From: a virus
Direction: 5' to 3' (one strand)
Length of the DNA: 64,000 nucleotides
Virus record (IMG/VR): IMGVR_UViG_3300035689_000009
Span: 1 to 64,000 of that record
Position 1 is the stretch's first letter. Each line of letters starts with the position of its first letter. Below the pieces are notes generated by a model. That model was given only the letters and a program-made list of their open reading frames with translations. It searched no databases and was not told the DNA's origin. Shown piece after piece: positions 43,976 to 52,786 of this stretch. A program made the translations under genes and the position numbers.

Positions 43976-44515
43976 TTAGAGTTGTCTAACCTCTAAAGCA
44001 ACGAATCCAGAAGCTTCTAAGACTTCTTGTGAGATCAGAGAAGGAAGACCTGCCATGTCACCAGTAAGAGCTTGCTTGTCATAAGATGGGAACAAAATGC
44101 AAAGTTCTGAAATTGCTTCTTCGTTCCACATATTTGCCTCTGCATTAGATAGCTGACCAGCTTGCATTAAGGTTTCCATCTTTTTAACAAGCTGCTTATA
44201 TTCGATTCTAGAAAGAACGCGCCATATGATATGCTTATCAAATGAAATAGAAGTTACGTAAACTTCACCGTACTGCTTCTTCCATGCTTTGATTTGTCCA
44301 GCTGTAGGACCGTTATCAAAAATAACCTGATCATCTGCTAATTCCTCAACTGTTGTAGCTTGCTCAACAGGGATTTGCTCATCTGAATAATCTGATACAA
44401 CGATATCGCCATCTTGTGGTTCATCGGTTTCTAAAAAAATATCAACTGAATCAGCAGAAATTTCTTCTGCCATTTTTTTATCTTGTCTAACTACAACTTT
44501 TCTCTTCTCAGACAT
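43976..44515 (-). CDS. Tail assembly chaperone-like protein (179 aa)
   Basis: An acidic N terminus (EISADSVDIFLETDEPQDG) precedes a region with KQYGEVYVTSISFDKHIIWR and RIEYKQLVKKMETLMQ, then EEAISELCILFPSYDK. This layout, length and its place just downstream of tube genes fit phage tail chaperones that bind the tape measure until the tube assembles. A good Shine-Dalgarno (AAGGAG) precedes ATG 44515, and a possible promoter lies just upstream. The family call is by position and pattern. Confidence 0.65.
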   Translation of the reverse strand: MSEKRKVVVRQDKKMAEEISADSVDIFLETDEPQDGDIVVSDYSDEQIPVEQATTVEELADDQVIFDNGPTAGQIKAWKKQYGEVYVTSISFDKHIIWRVLSRIEYKQLVKKMETLMQAGQLSNAEANMWNEEAISELCILFPSYDKQALTGDMAGLPSLISQEVLEASGFVALEVRQL

Positions 44516-44543
44516 TGTTTCTCCTTATATTGTTTCAAGTTAC

Positions 44544-44572
44544 ATTATATCATATCTATATTAAAATTATTA
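44544..44572 (-). promoter_or_regulatory. Possible sigma70-like promoter for the chaperone and tape-measure genes (weak)
   Basis: On the minus strand a perfect TATAAT lies at 44544-44549, but the -35 region at the usual spacing (44567-44572, TAATAA) is poor. AAGGAG at 44521-44526 is the ribosome binding site. The sequence is very AT-rich, so chance matches are likely. Confidence 0.3.
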
Positions 44573-45607
44573 TCTCGGCAGAGTACTTTCGGTCCTGTTC
44601 ACCAATGGACTCTCAACCACCGATTTTGTAGCATTAGAAGCCTGTGGCTCTGTTGTAACAAACGTCTTACCAGTATATGGATTAAAGCCGGATTCTGCCT
44701 CTGTAAGATAGAAGTCTCTAGCCACAAAGCTGTAGGTCTCTATCAGGGGAGATCCTCCACTTTGGTATTCTGTGCTCATTTGCATTAGGTGTACATTTTG
44801 TAAAACAATCTTCATTGGAGTTTTATTGTCAGCCATCTTAACTTTTCGCTCATTTATATCAGTAGAGATTATCCTGTCCAAGTTGTCTCTCTGCTCCATA
44901 GAGGCCGTAGAAGCGTTCTCCGTGACTCCTACGGGGCTCAAACTGGATTCCTCTACCCCATAGACTATAACGAAGTTAAATGGAGGATGAGCACTGAAGA
45001 TGTTATGTTGGCCATCTGCTGAAGATGTGCTTATTGCTGGATCAGTAGTTATTCTATCTAACTGACTATTGGCCCAATATTTCTGTATGTTTTCTTCATC
45101 TGTTCTTGATTCGTTTTGTGATCTTAAAACAGATACAACTCCAGAATTATCAGATTTACCCGATGCAGAGAAGCTTCTAACTCTTGCTGCCTCTTCTAGA
45201 AGGTGTGTCATCCTTCTAGGGTACCTTGAGTACAAGGAAAACTGACCAGTTATTATTCTAGATCCATTCATCATGGCATCAAAGTTGTATGACCAGAATC
45301 CGTAGACTGCTTGCTTTTCTTGTTTAATTAAAAAACCAAATCCAGCTATATCTAGTTCATCTTTTGGATCAAACAAACCATCGATATATACTTTTACATC
45401 TTCACCGGAGAAAAAGTAATCATAATAATTACTAAAACGAGGATCTCCAGTAGTTTTGCCACCAGCCCAATAAAGATCTAACTCTGCACTAAGAGGATCA
45501 AATGTTCCATTTTTGTTTCCTAGACCAGGATTAGTTGAGACGGTATCCTGATATGGAATATAGCCACTAAATGGTCTATATGGAACAGTTCTATATGGAC
45601 TTGTCAT
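44570..45607 (-). CDS. Tail-tube-family protein (345 aa)
   Basis: The N terminus is a proline/tyrosine-rich extension (YRTVPYRPFSGYIPYQD). The middle resembles the tube proteins next door: SGEDVKVYIDG, then a strand-turn-strand with YGFWSYNFDAMMNGSRIITGQF. It is a divergent third copy of the 229- and 257-residue neighbours, probably a tube terminator or a baseplate-proximal tube protein. No frameshift. Start ATG 45607. Confidence 0.65.
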   Translation of the reverse strand: MTSPYRTVPYRPFSGYIPYQDTVSTNPGLGNKNGTFDPLSAELDLYWAGGKTTGDPRFSNYYDYFFSGEDVKVYIDGLFDPKDELDIAGFGFLIKQEKQAVYGFWSYNFDAMMNGSRIITGQFSLYSRYPRRMTHLLEEAARVRSFSASGKSDNSGVVSVLRSQNESRTDEENIQKYWANSQLDRITTDPAISTSSADGQHNIFSAHPPFNFVIVYGVEESSLSPVGVTENASTASMEQRDNLDRIISTDINERKVKMADNKTPMKIVLQNVHLMQMSTEYQSGGSPLIETYSFVARDFYLTEAESGFNPYTGKTFVTTEPQASNATKSVVESPLVNRTESTLPR

Positions 45608-45616
45608 ACTTAAACC

Positions 45617-46390
45617 TTAAACGATTGTAGGCGGTGAATATATTCTTTCAATAAAATTCTTATAATCTTCGACTCTATCTCCAAAAGCATTTGTTGATAT
45701 TCTTAATCTCTCGTTTTGTTGAGCTTGATATCCATCTGGGTATCTAAGGTCATCACGAGCCGTATCTAATTGTACCAGAGGCTGTAGCCCTCTAGCCATA
45801 TACGTATAAGTTTGCTCAGTAATTAAGTCGTCTATTGACATAGTACCACCCTCATCCACAAGGGTAACACCAAATATTTTCATTTTTGCTGCCAAGCCGT
45901 ATTCGTTAAAGAAGGTAAATACAATATCAAATGGTGGCAACATGTCTGCCAATGGGGCAAAGTAGCCCTTGCTGTCAGAAAGAATTTTTCTATAACTTTC
46001 TATTCTATAAAATGCATACTCGTTAAACTGAGTAAATATCATGCTTCCAGCTATGGTTCTGGCACCTTTGACAAACCCTCTTGGGTTGACATGACCAAGC
46101 GTTCTTACCGGAGAGTTTTCTCTGTGCATTGAATATGATATTGTTTGAAGCTCTGCCATTTCTAGCACATCGCCTTCATTGGAAATGAATCCATTTTCTC
46201 CAATTTTAGGAATAATGATTGTAGCTGTTATGTCTGCACCCGAAAATGACATATCAGAAAATGGATCTGGAAGATTATTATTTTTCCTAAATTCTTTTAC
46301 ACCCTCTTCATAGGTAGAGAGTCTATTTTTTCTTGATGATATAGTTGTGAGATTTGCTATATCTGATACATTTTCTTTGTTAAATGCCAT
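45617..46390 (-). CDS. Tail-tube-family protein (257 aa)
   Basis: Clear paralogue of the 229-residue protein at 46478-47167. The shared pattern is SGADI followed by SYSMHRENSPVRTLGHVNPRGFVKGARTIAGSMIFT in segments (HRENSPVRTLGHVNPRG, GARTIAGSMIFT), then DMLPPFDIVFTFFNEYG and VTLVDEGGTMSIDDL. This is the fold pattern of contractile-tail tube and hub initiator proteins. It lies after the terminator that follows the main tube gene, so it is probably made at a lower level, as expected for a tube initiator. Confidence 0.75.
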   Translation of the reverse strand: MAFNKENVSDIANLTTISSRKNRLSTYEEGVKEFRKNNNLPDPFSDMSFSGADITATIIIPKIGENGFISNEGDVLEMAELQTISYSMHRENSPVRTLGHVNPRGFVKGARTIAGSMIFTQFNEYAFYRIESYRKILSDSKGYFAPLADMLPPFDIVFTFFNEYGLAAKMKIFGVTLVDEGGTMSIDDLITEQTYTYMARGLQPLVQLDTARDDLRYPDGYQAQQNERLRISTNAFGDRVEDYKNFIERIYSPPTIV

Positions 46391-46407
46391 GTTGTTCCTT
46401 AAAAATA

Positions 46408-46449
46408 AAATAGTGGAGGATTGGTCCTACACCAAGTCCTCCACTATTT
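46408..46449 (-). terminator. Rho-independent terminator after the main tail-tube gene
   Basis: A 13-bp perfect inverted repeat (arms 46408-46420 and 46437-46449) with a further TTGGT/ACCAA pairing inside the loop. On the minus strand the hairpin is followed by a T-rich tract (TATTTTTAAGG) 5' of the next gene. It should reduce read-through from the tube gene into the paralogues downstream, giving the high sheath/tube to minor-protein ratio that a tail needs. Confidence 0.85.
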
Positions 46450-46477
46450 AATTACTACTATACTTATTTGATTATAA

Positions 46478-47167
46478 TTATGGTCTAATTATCTCGCTGT
46501 TTAATCCGCTAGATGATACTGCATCTTTGCTGATTAATGAACCTAGGTCATCTGAGTTGAATCTGTTAAGATTATCCGTTGTAATCTTATACATTGGACC
46601 AATTTCACGAGCAACGTATGTCATTGTCTCTTCGATAACAATGTCATCCATCGAAGCTCCTGAACCTTCATTTAACAGTTCAACACCATAGATTGATCTA
46701 ACAGCAGCTTGGCCATATTCGTTAACAAATGTGATTGTAATATCGAATGGTGGGATTTGGTCTGCATAGTATGGTGTCTTGCTAACTACGTCTCTTGTTT
46801 GATTTGTTACTTCAGCAATACCTCTCTTGTGGCTTGGATCGCCAGGAAGTGTATTATGAGCTCTTGTGAAAAACTTCATTTCCGAAGAAGAGTTATGATG
46901 TGTCTCAAGCATCTGGTACAGAGCTGGGCGGTCAAATACTGTGAATATTAACGAACCAGCAATACCTCTTTTACCTCTTGAAAATGAACGTGGGTTTGGT
47001 GAACCCATTGTATAAATTGGCGCCTTTTCTCTTGTCACCGAAAAAGTGATTCCCGAAAGAGCTCCGATTTCAACGCCACCAAAAGTGGCAACAATATCAG
47101 CACCAGAAAATGTTGTATAAGTATTGAGATACTTGTTTACTGGACTGTCGTAGTATTCGCCTGCCAT
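46478..47167 (-). CDS. Major tail tube protein (229 aa)
   Basis: Directly after the sheath gene and before a strong terminator, the usual setting of the tube protein. Motifs: FSGADIVATFGGVEIG, TFSVTREKAPIYTMGSP, GKRGIAGSLIFTVF, then QIPPFDITITFVNEYG and ELLNEGSGASMDDIV. The neighbouring genes carry two paralogues of it. The Shine-Dalgarno AGGAGGG is unusually strong and well placed, consistent with abundant synthesis. Confidence 0.85.
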   Translation of the reverse strand: MAGEYYDSPVNKYLNTYTTFSGADIVATFGGVEIGALSGITFSVTREKAPIYTMGSPNPRSFSRGKRGIAGSLIFTVFDRPALYQMLETHHNSSSEMKFFTRAHNTLPGDPSHKRGIAEVTNQTRDVVSKTPYYADQIPPFDITITFVNEYGQAAVRSIYGVELLNEGSGASMDDIVIEETMTYVAREIGPMYKITTDNLNRFNSDDLGSLISKDAVSSSGLNSEIIRP

Positions 47168-47214
47168 ATTACCCTCCTAATCGGTATATAAATTTGCAGT
47201 GTTTTTATATGATA

Positions 47215-48480
47215 TTAACCAAGTTCAACTGACATTTGGACTTCGATGTTTCTAAGTTCAAATGCAGGTGTTATAACTAGGTCAATAAGTGCTTTGTTTT
47301 CTTCAGCGATGTATCTAATGTTGAAATCGCTATCTAAGATGGCACCCAACTGCTGCATTCCTCTAAGGGATGAAGTAATCGAGGTTTCCATTGAGTTTCT
47401 AACTTGAATAGTTGAAGGTTGACCAATGAACTTCTGACAGCTCTGACGGACAACTAACATTGCTTCGTTAACAATTCTCAGTGTTGTCAGTCTTGTGTAG
47501 TCTGAACTAGAACCAGCAAATGTTACACCATCTGTGAAGATTGGAGCTCTATTGAAGTTTAACATGATTGAGTTTACACCCTTATTGGTCATTGCCAACA
47601 AGGTTGTTTTGCTAGGATTGTATCTTAGCGCTGCAACGTTGTAAACTGTCTTGTTTATAGTTGAAGTGTATGAAGCCATTCTGCTAACTGCAGCAGTTAA
47701 CACTGATGCACCATTTGAATAACCCCATTCCGCTGGATAACCTGCAGGCTTTAACTCTGCACCAATTACTGCAACGTGTCTTCCAAGTTCCTTAGCAGCA
47801 ACTCCGTTATATGTTGTTGCTGAATCTCTGTCTGAAAGAGTTGTTAAGCCGAGGTGTGTTGCTACTTGTCCAGGAGTCATTACGTCGTTAGCGCCGACAT
47901 ATGGCTTTGTTCCCATAACAGCGAAACATGGATGACTGTTCTCATTGATTGCTTTAACTTTATCAGCAATTTTTACTGCCCAGTTATTTCCAATTGTTAC
48001 TGAGTTGTCTGCATGAAATCCGTAAATTGTATCGGCAGATGCGGAAAAAGCTTCAGAAGGAGTTGCGGACCAGAGTCCTGCTCTTGCACCACTTCCCCAA
48101 GGAAGTATGATGTCTGGCTGAGCAGCTTCTGCTGCAATGAACATTGCATCGAGAATGCTACCACCAAAATTACTACTTGTTACCGCAGCTGTACTGTGGT
48201 TCCATGTAGTATCACTTGGCAGTGGGACCATATAGATTCTTTCTGCGCCTGCAGAAACAAGCTCAAAAAAAGCTCTGTGACAAGCTGAATCAACGCCAAA
48301 AGCAGTTATGACATCTTGTTCATTTGTGCACTGAACTACGTCAAGGTCTGCGACGTTGCCTGTTCCATCTGCTGTTGATCTTTTTGCTAATACCACAACT
48401 CTAGGTCCGACTGGACTATCTTGACGGGAGATGCTGTAGAAGCGGTCTTTAATTATTGTTTTTACACCTGGTAGAGCCAT
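47215..48480 (-). CDS. Tail sheath protein (421 aa)
   Basis: Starts MALPGVKTIIKDRFYSISRQ, with a GPRVVVLAKRS and NEQDVITAFG lead-in, as in contractile sheath proteins. The C-terminal half has TTLRIVNEAMLVVRQSCQKF and LIDLVITPAFEL segments that are typical of the conserved sheath core. The ordered sheath, tube, chaperone, tape-measure arrangement supports it. A TACTATAT promoter-like motif and a GGAGGTT ribosome site lie upstream. The gene has no CGG codon. Confidence 0.88.
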   Translation of the reverse strand: MALPGVKTIIKDRFYSISRQDSPVGPRVVVLAKRSTADGTGNVADLDVVQCTNEQDVITAFGVDSACHRAFFELVSAGAERIYMVPLPSDTTWNHSTAAVTSSNFGGSILDAMFIAAEAAQPDIILPWGSGARAGLWSATPSEAFSASADTIYGFHADNSVTIGNNWAVKIADKVKAINENSHPCFAVMGTKPYVGANDVMTPGQVATHLGLTTLSDRDSATTYNGVAAKELGRHVAVIGAELKPAGYPAEWGYSNGASVLTAAVSRMASYTSTINKTVYNVAALRYNPSKTTLLAMTNKGVNSIMLNFNRAPIFTDGVTFAGSSSDYTRLTTLRIVNEAMLVVRQSCQKFIGQPSTIQVRNSMETSITSSLRGMQQLGAILDSDFNIRYIAEENKALIDLVITPAFELRNIEVQMSVELG

Positions 48481-48527
48481 GTTATTATTAACCTCCGAGT
48501 CAGCGATTTATTGGATTAACTCGAAAG

Positions 48528-48538
48528 ATATAGTAATG
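48528..48538 (-). promoter_or_regulatory. Candidate phage promoter, CATTACTATAT
   Basis: Upstream of the sheath gene. The minus strand reads CATTACTATAT about 48 bases before ATG 48480. The same 11-mer or close variants precede other gene starts at 53187, 60672, 52755 and 53897. There is no -35 match. I read it as a -10-like element of a phage late promoter; this is inferred from recurrence and location. Confidence 0.5.
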
Positions 48539-48582
48539 GGGTACCTGTAAAAACTAACTAGATTTACGTATCCTACTAAATA

Positions 48583-49395
48583 TTATGAGTTCGGGGTAGC
48601 ACTTTGGAATAAGTCTACAATACCTAGGTTCATATCTGGATTGTAATATGAAGAAGGAGTCGCAGCTGCTTGATCAACTAGCTGCTTTTCATAGGAAACC
48701 CATTGGCGTATATCGGCCACAATTGACTCAATCTTATCAACTGCTGATACATGTATCTTTTCAGTTGTTAACAAATATGTAACCGTTCTTTTAACTACAT
48801 CAGTTTGGTCCATGTTTGTTTCGGTATCCGAAACCCTTCTAGCATATACGAATTCTGATGCGCCCAGTCTCTTAAAGACTGGAGTATATTCCAACATAAA
48901 ATCTTCAAATATTTCCATAATTCTATCGGCTACTTCTGCGCCAGCATATCGTTGTTCGTCGCCTGACAACTGACCAGCATTGGCTTCAACCATAACAGTA
49001 AAGGAAACAACGTTCTGAAAACGCTGACCTTCTATAATGTAATATTTACCATCTTCACCTAAAGCCTTATCCCTGTATCGCATTTTGGGTTCTTGATTAT
49101 GAGCTCTCTTTAATTCAAGGCCATAGGCTACACAAGGGTAAGATGCAAACTTGCCTCCAAATGTTGCCACAATTGGTATGTCTGGATACGAGTTTTCCCA
49201 AAGCATTTTGACAACTTCGATAAATCCAAGATAGGTTAAATTTCCTTCGGCTTTTAATCTCCTTGAATCAGTATCATTATAATACTTAGGATCTTGCTCT
49301 CGAAGCCTATCTCTACTTTCCGTATATTGCTCCCACTTATTGCCTGGTGCTTGGTCAGCATTAAAGCTACCTGGGAATGGGAATGAAGACTGCAT
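48583..49395 (-). CDS. Tail or neck protein of unknown family (270 aa)
   Basis: A mixed alpha/beta protein between two sheath-like genes. Segments include IVATFGGKFASYPCVAYGLELKRAH, split by charged stretches, and a VKRTVTYLLTTEKIHV region. Its place, one gene upstream of the sheath, fits a tail terminator or sheath-completion protein, but I see no family motif. It ends in an ATP tripeptide repeat (QAAATPSSYY, FQSATPNS), resembling the motif enriched in the 1592-residue protein. Its ATG is two bases from the stop of the preceding gene. Confidence 0.7.
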   Translation of the reverse strand: MQSSFPFPGSFNADQAPGNKWEQYTESRDRLREQDPKYYNDTDSRRLKAEGNLTYLGFIEVVKMLWENSYPDIPIVATFGGKFASYPCVAYGLELKRAHNQEPKMRYRDKALGEDGKYYIIEGQRFQNVVSFTVMVEANAGQLSGDEQRYAGAEVADRIMEIFEDFMLEYTPVFKRLGASEFVYARRVSDTETNMDQTDVVKRTVTYLLTTEKIHVSAVDKIESIVADIRQWVSYEKQLVDQAAATPSSYYNPDMNLGIVDLFQSATPNS

Positions 49396-49396
49396 A

Positions 49397-51472
49397 CTAC
49401 GCTCCTGGTCCTGTAATTATGGAAAAATTAATACTTTTTAAACCAAGAGAAGAAACTAAATTTATTTCAAAAATTAAAGTTCCTCTTTCTGTTTTAGATC
49501 CATATGATTGAAGTTTATAATCCTTAATAGTTCTAGTAGATACTAGCATGTCTAGCATTGCTTTAACTTGTGAAATTACTTTATCTTCTGCGTTCTTTCC
49601 TATGCCATCATTTGCTATAGCTTTTATTTCAGTTATAACCATAGCTACTAATCTCATTTGCGGAGCTTTTGTAAAAGAGCTATTTTTATTAGCTAATGTA
49701 TAATCATTAGATATGTTTACTTCATACGGGTTACCCCTTAGTGCTTTGCGCGTTCTGTACACAACATTGACACCGAGGTTATCTAACCTAGCTAATGAAT
49801 CTCCAGATAAATTAGAACCATAAACAGAATATGCTCCTGGTATTCTTTTTCTAATTATCCCATTATAGACTGGAGTTGACGACATCATTCCAGCAAATGC
49901 TGCTGCAGCTGAACTCGTATATGATCTTCCAAAACCTATATGATTGAAAGTTAATTCTCCGTATACGGGAATAATATATCTACCTATATCACTTTCTATT
50001 TCTCCACTTATTGAGTAAGTGGTAAATTTATTTACAAGTCTAGTATTTTGTTCTAGAAGTTGAACATCACTGTCTTTTGTTCCATTATTTTTAGAACCAA
50101 TGATTCCCATTTGCACATATCCAGTAGCATTATTGAAAGAATAACAATGAACAGCTAGTTGAGCTATAAAGTCAACAGACCCAGTATTTATCATCGAAGT
50201 TTCGAGTGGCACTATTATGTCAATGAAGTCAAGCCCTTTTGCTATATCGTAACTTACTGCTAGTCTTTCATAATATTTTTCATAAAAGTTTACATTAGAA
50301 TTTGTTTCCGCTGAAAAAAGTATTGGCATGTCGATAAGTCTTTGAGAAATATCATCAATATATTCTGACATTGGCGCAGAAGCCATCATGAATATAGACT
50401 TTGCTCCGCAACTAAACGCATCGTGAATTCCTCTTAGAAGGGGAGAAGAAGTATTTGCACCCAATAGGTTAGTAGCTTCTTGAATTGAATTAATTTTTAT
50501 AATTTGATTTAGTTCGATTCCATCGCTATGACCTATAAATAATATTGAATTGGTATTATAATATTCTTCTAGTGAATCAAAAATTGGTCTCTTCGAAATA
50601 CTTGCACCAGTTGTTGGTCCTGTTAAATCTTTAGATACTCCAGTTGTATTGATGACAGAATATTTTCCTGTTGTAAGTTGTTCTCCATTAGATAATGGAA
50701 TATTTGTTTTAATAGAAAATTTATTATTCGCTGGGACTGAGGAGATAAAATGATTTCCGTTAAAGGCTGCACTTATTTCTGATATTGAAATTTGATCACC
50801 AGATGATAAGTTGTGATCAATATCAGTTGATAAAGTTATCACTCCATTTTCTATTTTTTTATATACTATATTTCCGACTCTACCAATTTGACTTCTAGAT
50901 ACTTCAAAGTGATGTTCAATTACCTGAGTTCTATCGTTGTATGCACATTGAATGGAGACGGTATAAGTCCCGCCAAAAAGCGTATCTGGAATTTTATAAT
51001 AAAAGCCGTACTCAGAGCCTGATGGTCTATCATAGTAAGAATTTGTTTTGAGAGCTGCTCTTGCATACACTTTTGCGGAGTCATAACTCGATAAGCTTGG
51101 TAAAGTAGTAGCAGCTGTCCTTGCTATTACTGATTTTGTAGTTGGTGCAGATGTGATTGTGTACTCTGCGTTATATCCACCGCCAACACCATAGATGATT
51201 ACGGTATCTCCAGCGGCTAACTTATGATCTACATCAAATGTAAATGTTGCTGAAATGTGACCACTCACTATTGAACTTGGTGGTGTTATCGATATGATTC
51301 GATAACTTGTATTAATCAATGAAGTAGAAGAATGAATTATATTGCCATCACCTCTTGAAACTGTTGCATATATATCTACAGGAGTAGCTTGATCTAAAGG
51401 GTCGTAGAACTCACCGTTTACCAAAAAGGCAAATCTAAACTTTACCAACTGACCATTGTGTACTCTTAACAT
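49397..51472 (-). CDS. Second sheath-like protein with N-terminal beta domains (691 aa)
   Basis: The C-terminal half follows the sheath plan: NSILFIGHSDGIELNQI, RGIHDAFSCGAKSIFMMA, DFIDIIVPLE and a helical end (RLVAMVITEIKAIANDGIGKN in part, DKVISQVKAMLDML). The N-terminal 250 residues look like Ig or beta-sandwich domains (VKFRFAFLVNGEFYDPLD, ITISEISAAFNG-like strands). It is longer than the 421-residue sheath and could be a sheath cap, neck or terminal ring. Paralogy is inferred from pattern and gene order. Confidence 0.65.
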   Translation of the reverse strand: MLRVHNGQLVKFRFAFLVNGEFYDPLDQATPVDIYATVSRGDGNIIHSSTSLINTSYRIISITPPSSIVSGHISATFTFDVDHKLAAGDTVIIYGVGGGYNAEYTITSAPTTKSVIARTAATTLPSLSSYDSAKVYARAALKTNSYYDRPSGSEYGFYYKIPDTLFGGTYTVSIQCAYNDRTQVIEHHFEVSRSQIGRVGNIVYKKIENGVITLSTDIDHNLSSGDQISISEISAAFNGNHFISSVPANNKFSIKTNIPLSNGEQLTTGKYSVINTTGVSKDLTGPTTGASISKRPIFDSLEEYYNTNSILFIGHSDGIELNQIIKINSIQEATNLLGANTSSPLLRGIHDAFSCGAKSIFMMASAPMSEYIDDISQRLIDMPILFSAETNSNVNFYEKYYERLAVSYDIAKGLDFIDIIVPLETSMINTGSVDFIAQLAVHCYSFNNATGYVQMGIIGSKNNGTKDSDVQLLEQNTRLVNKFTTYSISGEIESDIGRYIIPVYGELTFNHIGFGRSYTSSAAAAFAGMMSSTPVYNGIIRKRIPGAYSVYGSNLSGDSLARLDNLGVNVVYRTRKALRGNPYEVNISNDYTLANKNSSFTKAPQMRLVAMVITEIKAIANDGIGKNAEDKVISQVKAMLDMLVSTRTIKDYKLQSYGSKTERGTLIFEINLVSSLGLKSINFSIITGPGA

Positions 51473-51845
51473 TTAATTTTTACTTTCTCTAGTCGCACCT
51501 GCAACCCAGTAAACTACTTTTCCACCTCTACCTCTTACCGGAGCAGAAAAGTCTACTAAAAAAATTTGCTGACCACTTGAATAGTCTTCGTATATTCTAT
51601 CACCAGATTTAATATTTGCCGTATCTTGAAAATAGTATATTACCTCAGAACTAACGGTTAAGCCTTGTATGTTTTCTTCTAATATATTAGCAAATCCGTT
51701 GAGCCCCCGGATACACAGCTCTTACGGTGTATCTTTGCATCTTTTTGCTATAGGTCATAGTTTTCTGATCTAATACTTTTTGAACTAATACATTGTGACC
51801 CCAACTACGCAGTATATTGCTTAATGTGCGTTTTGGATCAATCAT
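51473..51845 (-). CDS. Head-tail connector-type protein (123 aa), +1 frameshift at CGG 51696
   Basis: No single frame spans this gene, so it would be missed by ordinary calling. ATG 51845 gives 49 residues (MIDPKRTLSNILRSWGHNVL ... YPGAQ), then CGG and a TAA two codons on. The +1 frame reads GFANILEENIQGLTVSSEVI ... GATRESKN to 51473. The ATG overlaps the preceding gene by 8 bases and the stop abuts the next start (TAAATG). Small size, charge pattern and place between a connector gene and the sheath-like gene suggest a head-closure or neck protein. Family not recognised. Confidence 0.82.
51696..51698 (-). other. +1 recoding site 7 (CAA CGG A)
   Basis: The zero frame ends at TAA two codons after CGG; the last +1-frame stop is about eight codons upstream. 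Joins ...YPGAQ to GFANILEENIQ.... Only in-frame CGG in the gene; another CCG nearby (51707) is in a different frame. Confidence 0.9.
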
Positions 51846-52728
51846 ACTTCCTTATTCCTCTTTCTGGAATTGGATTCTGGTCTGGCGACTGGATATGAGT
51901 TGGTCCATATAGGTCTCTTGGAGTGTAGTAAACTGACAATCCAGTATATGGATCCATAGTTCTTCCGGCTCCAATTGTTGGAAGACTTGGTAAACCTTTT
52001 GGTTGAACTGCTTTCATTCCAACTTTTGATGTTAACATTTCTTTTCTAAGCATTGCTGCAATTTGACACCAAGTGGTAGCGTTAGCTCTACTTAAAGTGT
52101 TTCTAGGTAAATTTTTGTTAGTTATCGAAAGATCGCCAAGCCTTACCGAAAGCTCATCATCTCCGCCATTTCCATAAACTCTTGTCAGCTCACAACAGGT
52201 GGCTGCTCTTACATATTCAAATGCTGTAAATGGAATATTTGTTCCATCTTCAGTTTCTAATAATTTAAATATATTCTTTATTTCTATAGAATAGTTATGT
52301 ACAAATTCACCTATTTCCAAAAGGGAAGCGTCAGGGAAATACGGGAGAAGTTGCTCCGGATCAAGATACAATGGCTCTATATCCGCTGCAAAAGCTATTA
52401 TTTCATCCTCTCTCAAGAAGACTGTTGGCCTATAGTCCTCTGTTGGAGTACTTACGTATATCTGTTGATTAACGCTAATCGTAGTATTGTTTGCTAGAAT
52501 TCCATTAAAGGAAACCTTATATGTACCAGCTGTTAATGGAGTGTAGTCGTAGTAGAATTCAGAACCACTAAGCGACGTAGGGGTAACTGATATTATTAAC
52601 ACATTACTTGAATTTGTTATACCCATAGAAACTGATACGGGAGAAACCTCTACTTGATTACCATTAGCATCTACGTCAATAAACTTAACCTTTAGACGCA
52701 CAGTATCATTGACTAGTATATTTGCCAT
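51838..52728 (-). CDS. Connector/adaptor-like protein with N-terminal Ig-like domain (296 aa)
   Basis: Residues 1-100 look like an Ig or bacterial-adhesin beta domain (VNDTVRLKVKFIDVDANGNQ, YYDYTPLTAGTYKVSFNG). Residues 100-220 form a helical part with EDEIIAFAADIEPLYLDPEQ, AFEYVRAATCCELTRVYGNG and ARNTLSRANATTWCQIAAML-like segments. This resembles gp6-type head-tail adaptor helices. The C terminus is proline-rich. It begins a run of neck genes, directly before the recoded connector. Confidence 0.6.
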   Translation of the reverse strand: MANILVNDTVRLKVKFIDVDANGNQVEVSPVSVSMGITNSSNVLIISVTPTSLSGSEFYYDYTPLTAGTYKVSFNGILANNTTISVNQQIYVSTPTEDYRPTVFLREDEIIAFAADIEPLYLDPEQLLPYFPDASLLEIGEFVHNYSIEIKNIFKLLETEDGTNIPFTAFEYVRAATCCELTRVYGNGGDDELSVRLGDLSITNKNLPRNTLSRANATTWCQIAAMLRKEMLTSKVGMKAVQPKGLPSLPTIGAGRTMDPYTGLSVYYTPRDLYGPTHIQSPDQNPIPERGIRKYD

Positions 52729-52754
52729 TTTCCCTCTTTAAAAAGTAGATATTT

Positions 52755-52765
52755 ATATAGTAGTA
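52755..52765 (-). promoter_or_regulatory. Candidate phage promoter, TACTACTATAT
   Basis: Minus-strand TACTACTATAT about 27 bases upstream of ATG 52728, variant of the CATTACTATAT motif found before the sheath and fibre genes. GAGGG just before the ATG supplies the ribosome site. Confidence 0.45.
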
Positions 52766-52786
52766 CTTTAAATTGTGTTGGTGAGG

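Noticed and set aside
43976-44515. Standard -1 slippery site between the two chaperone-position genes
   Set aside because: The first gene ends normally just before the ATG of the second, and I saw no convincing slippery heptamer near its end; the only break is the CGG one in the second gene.
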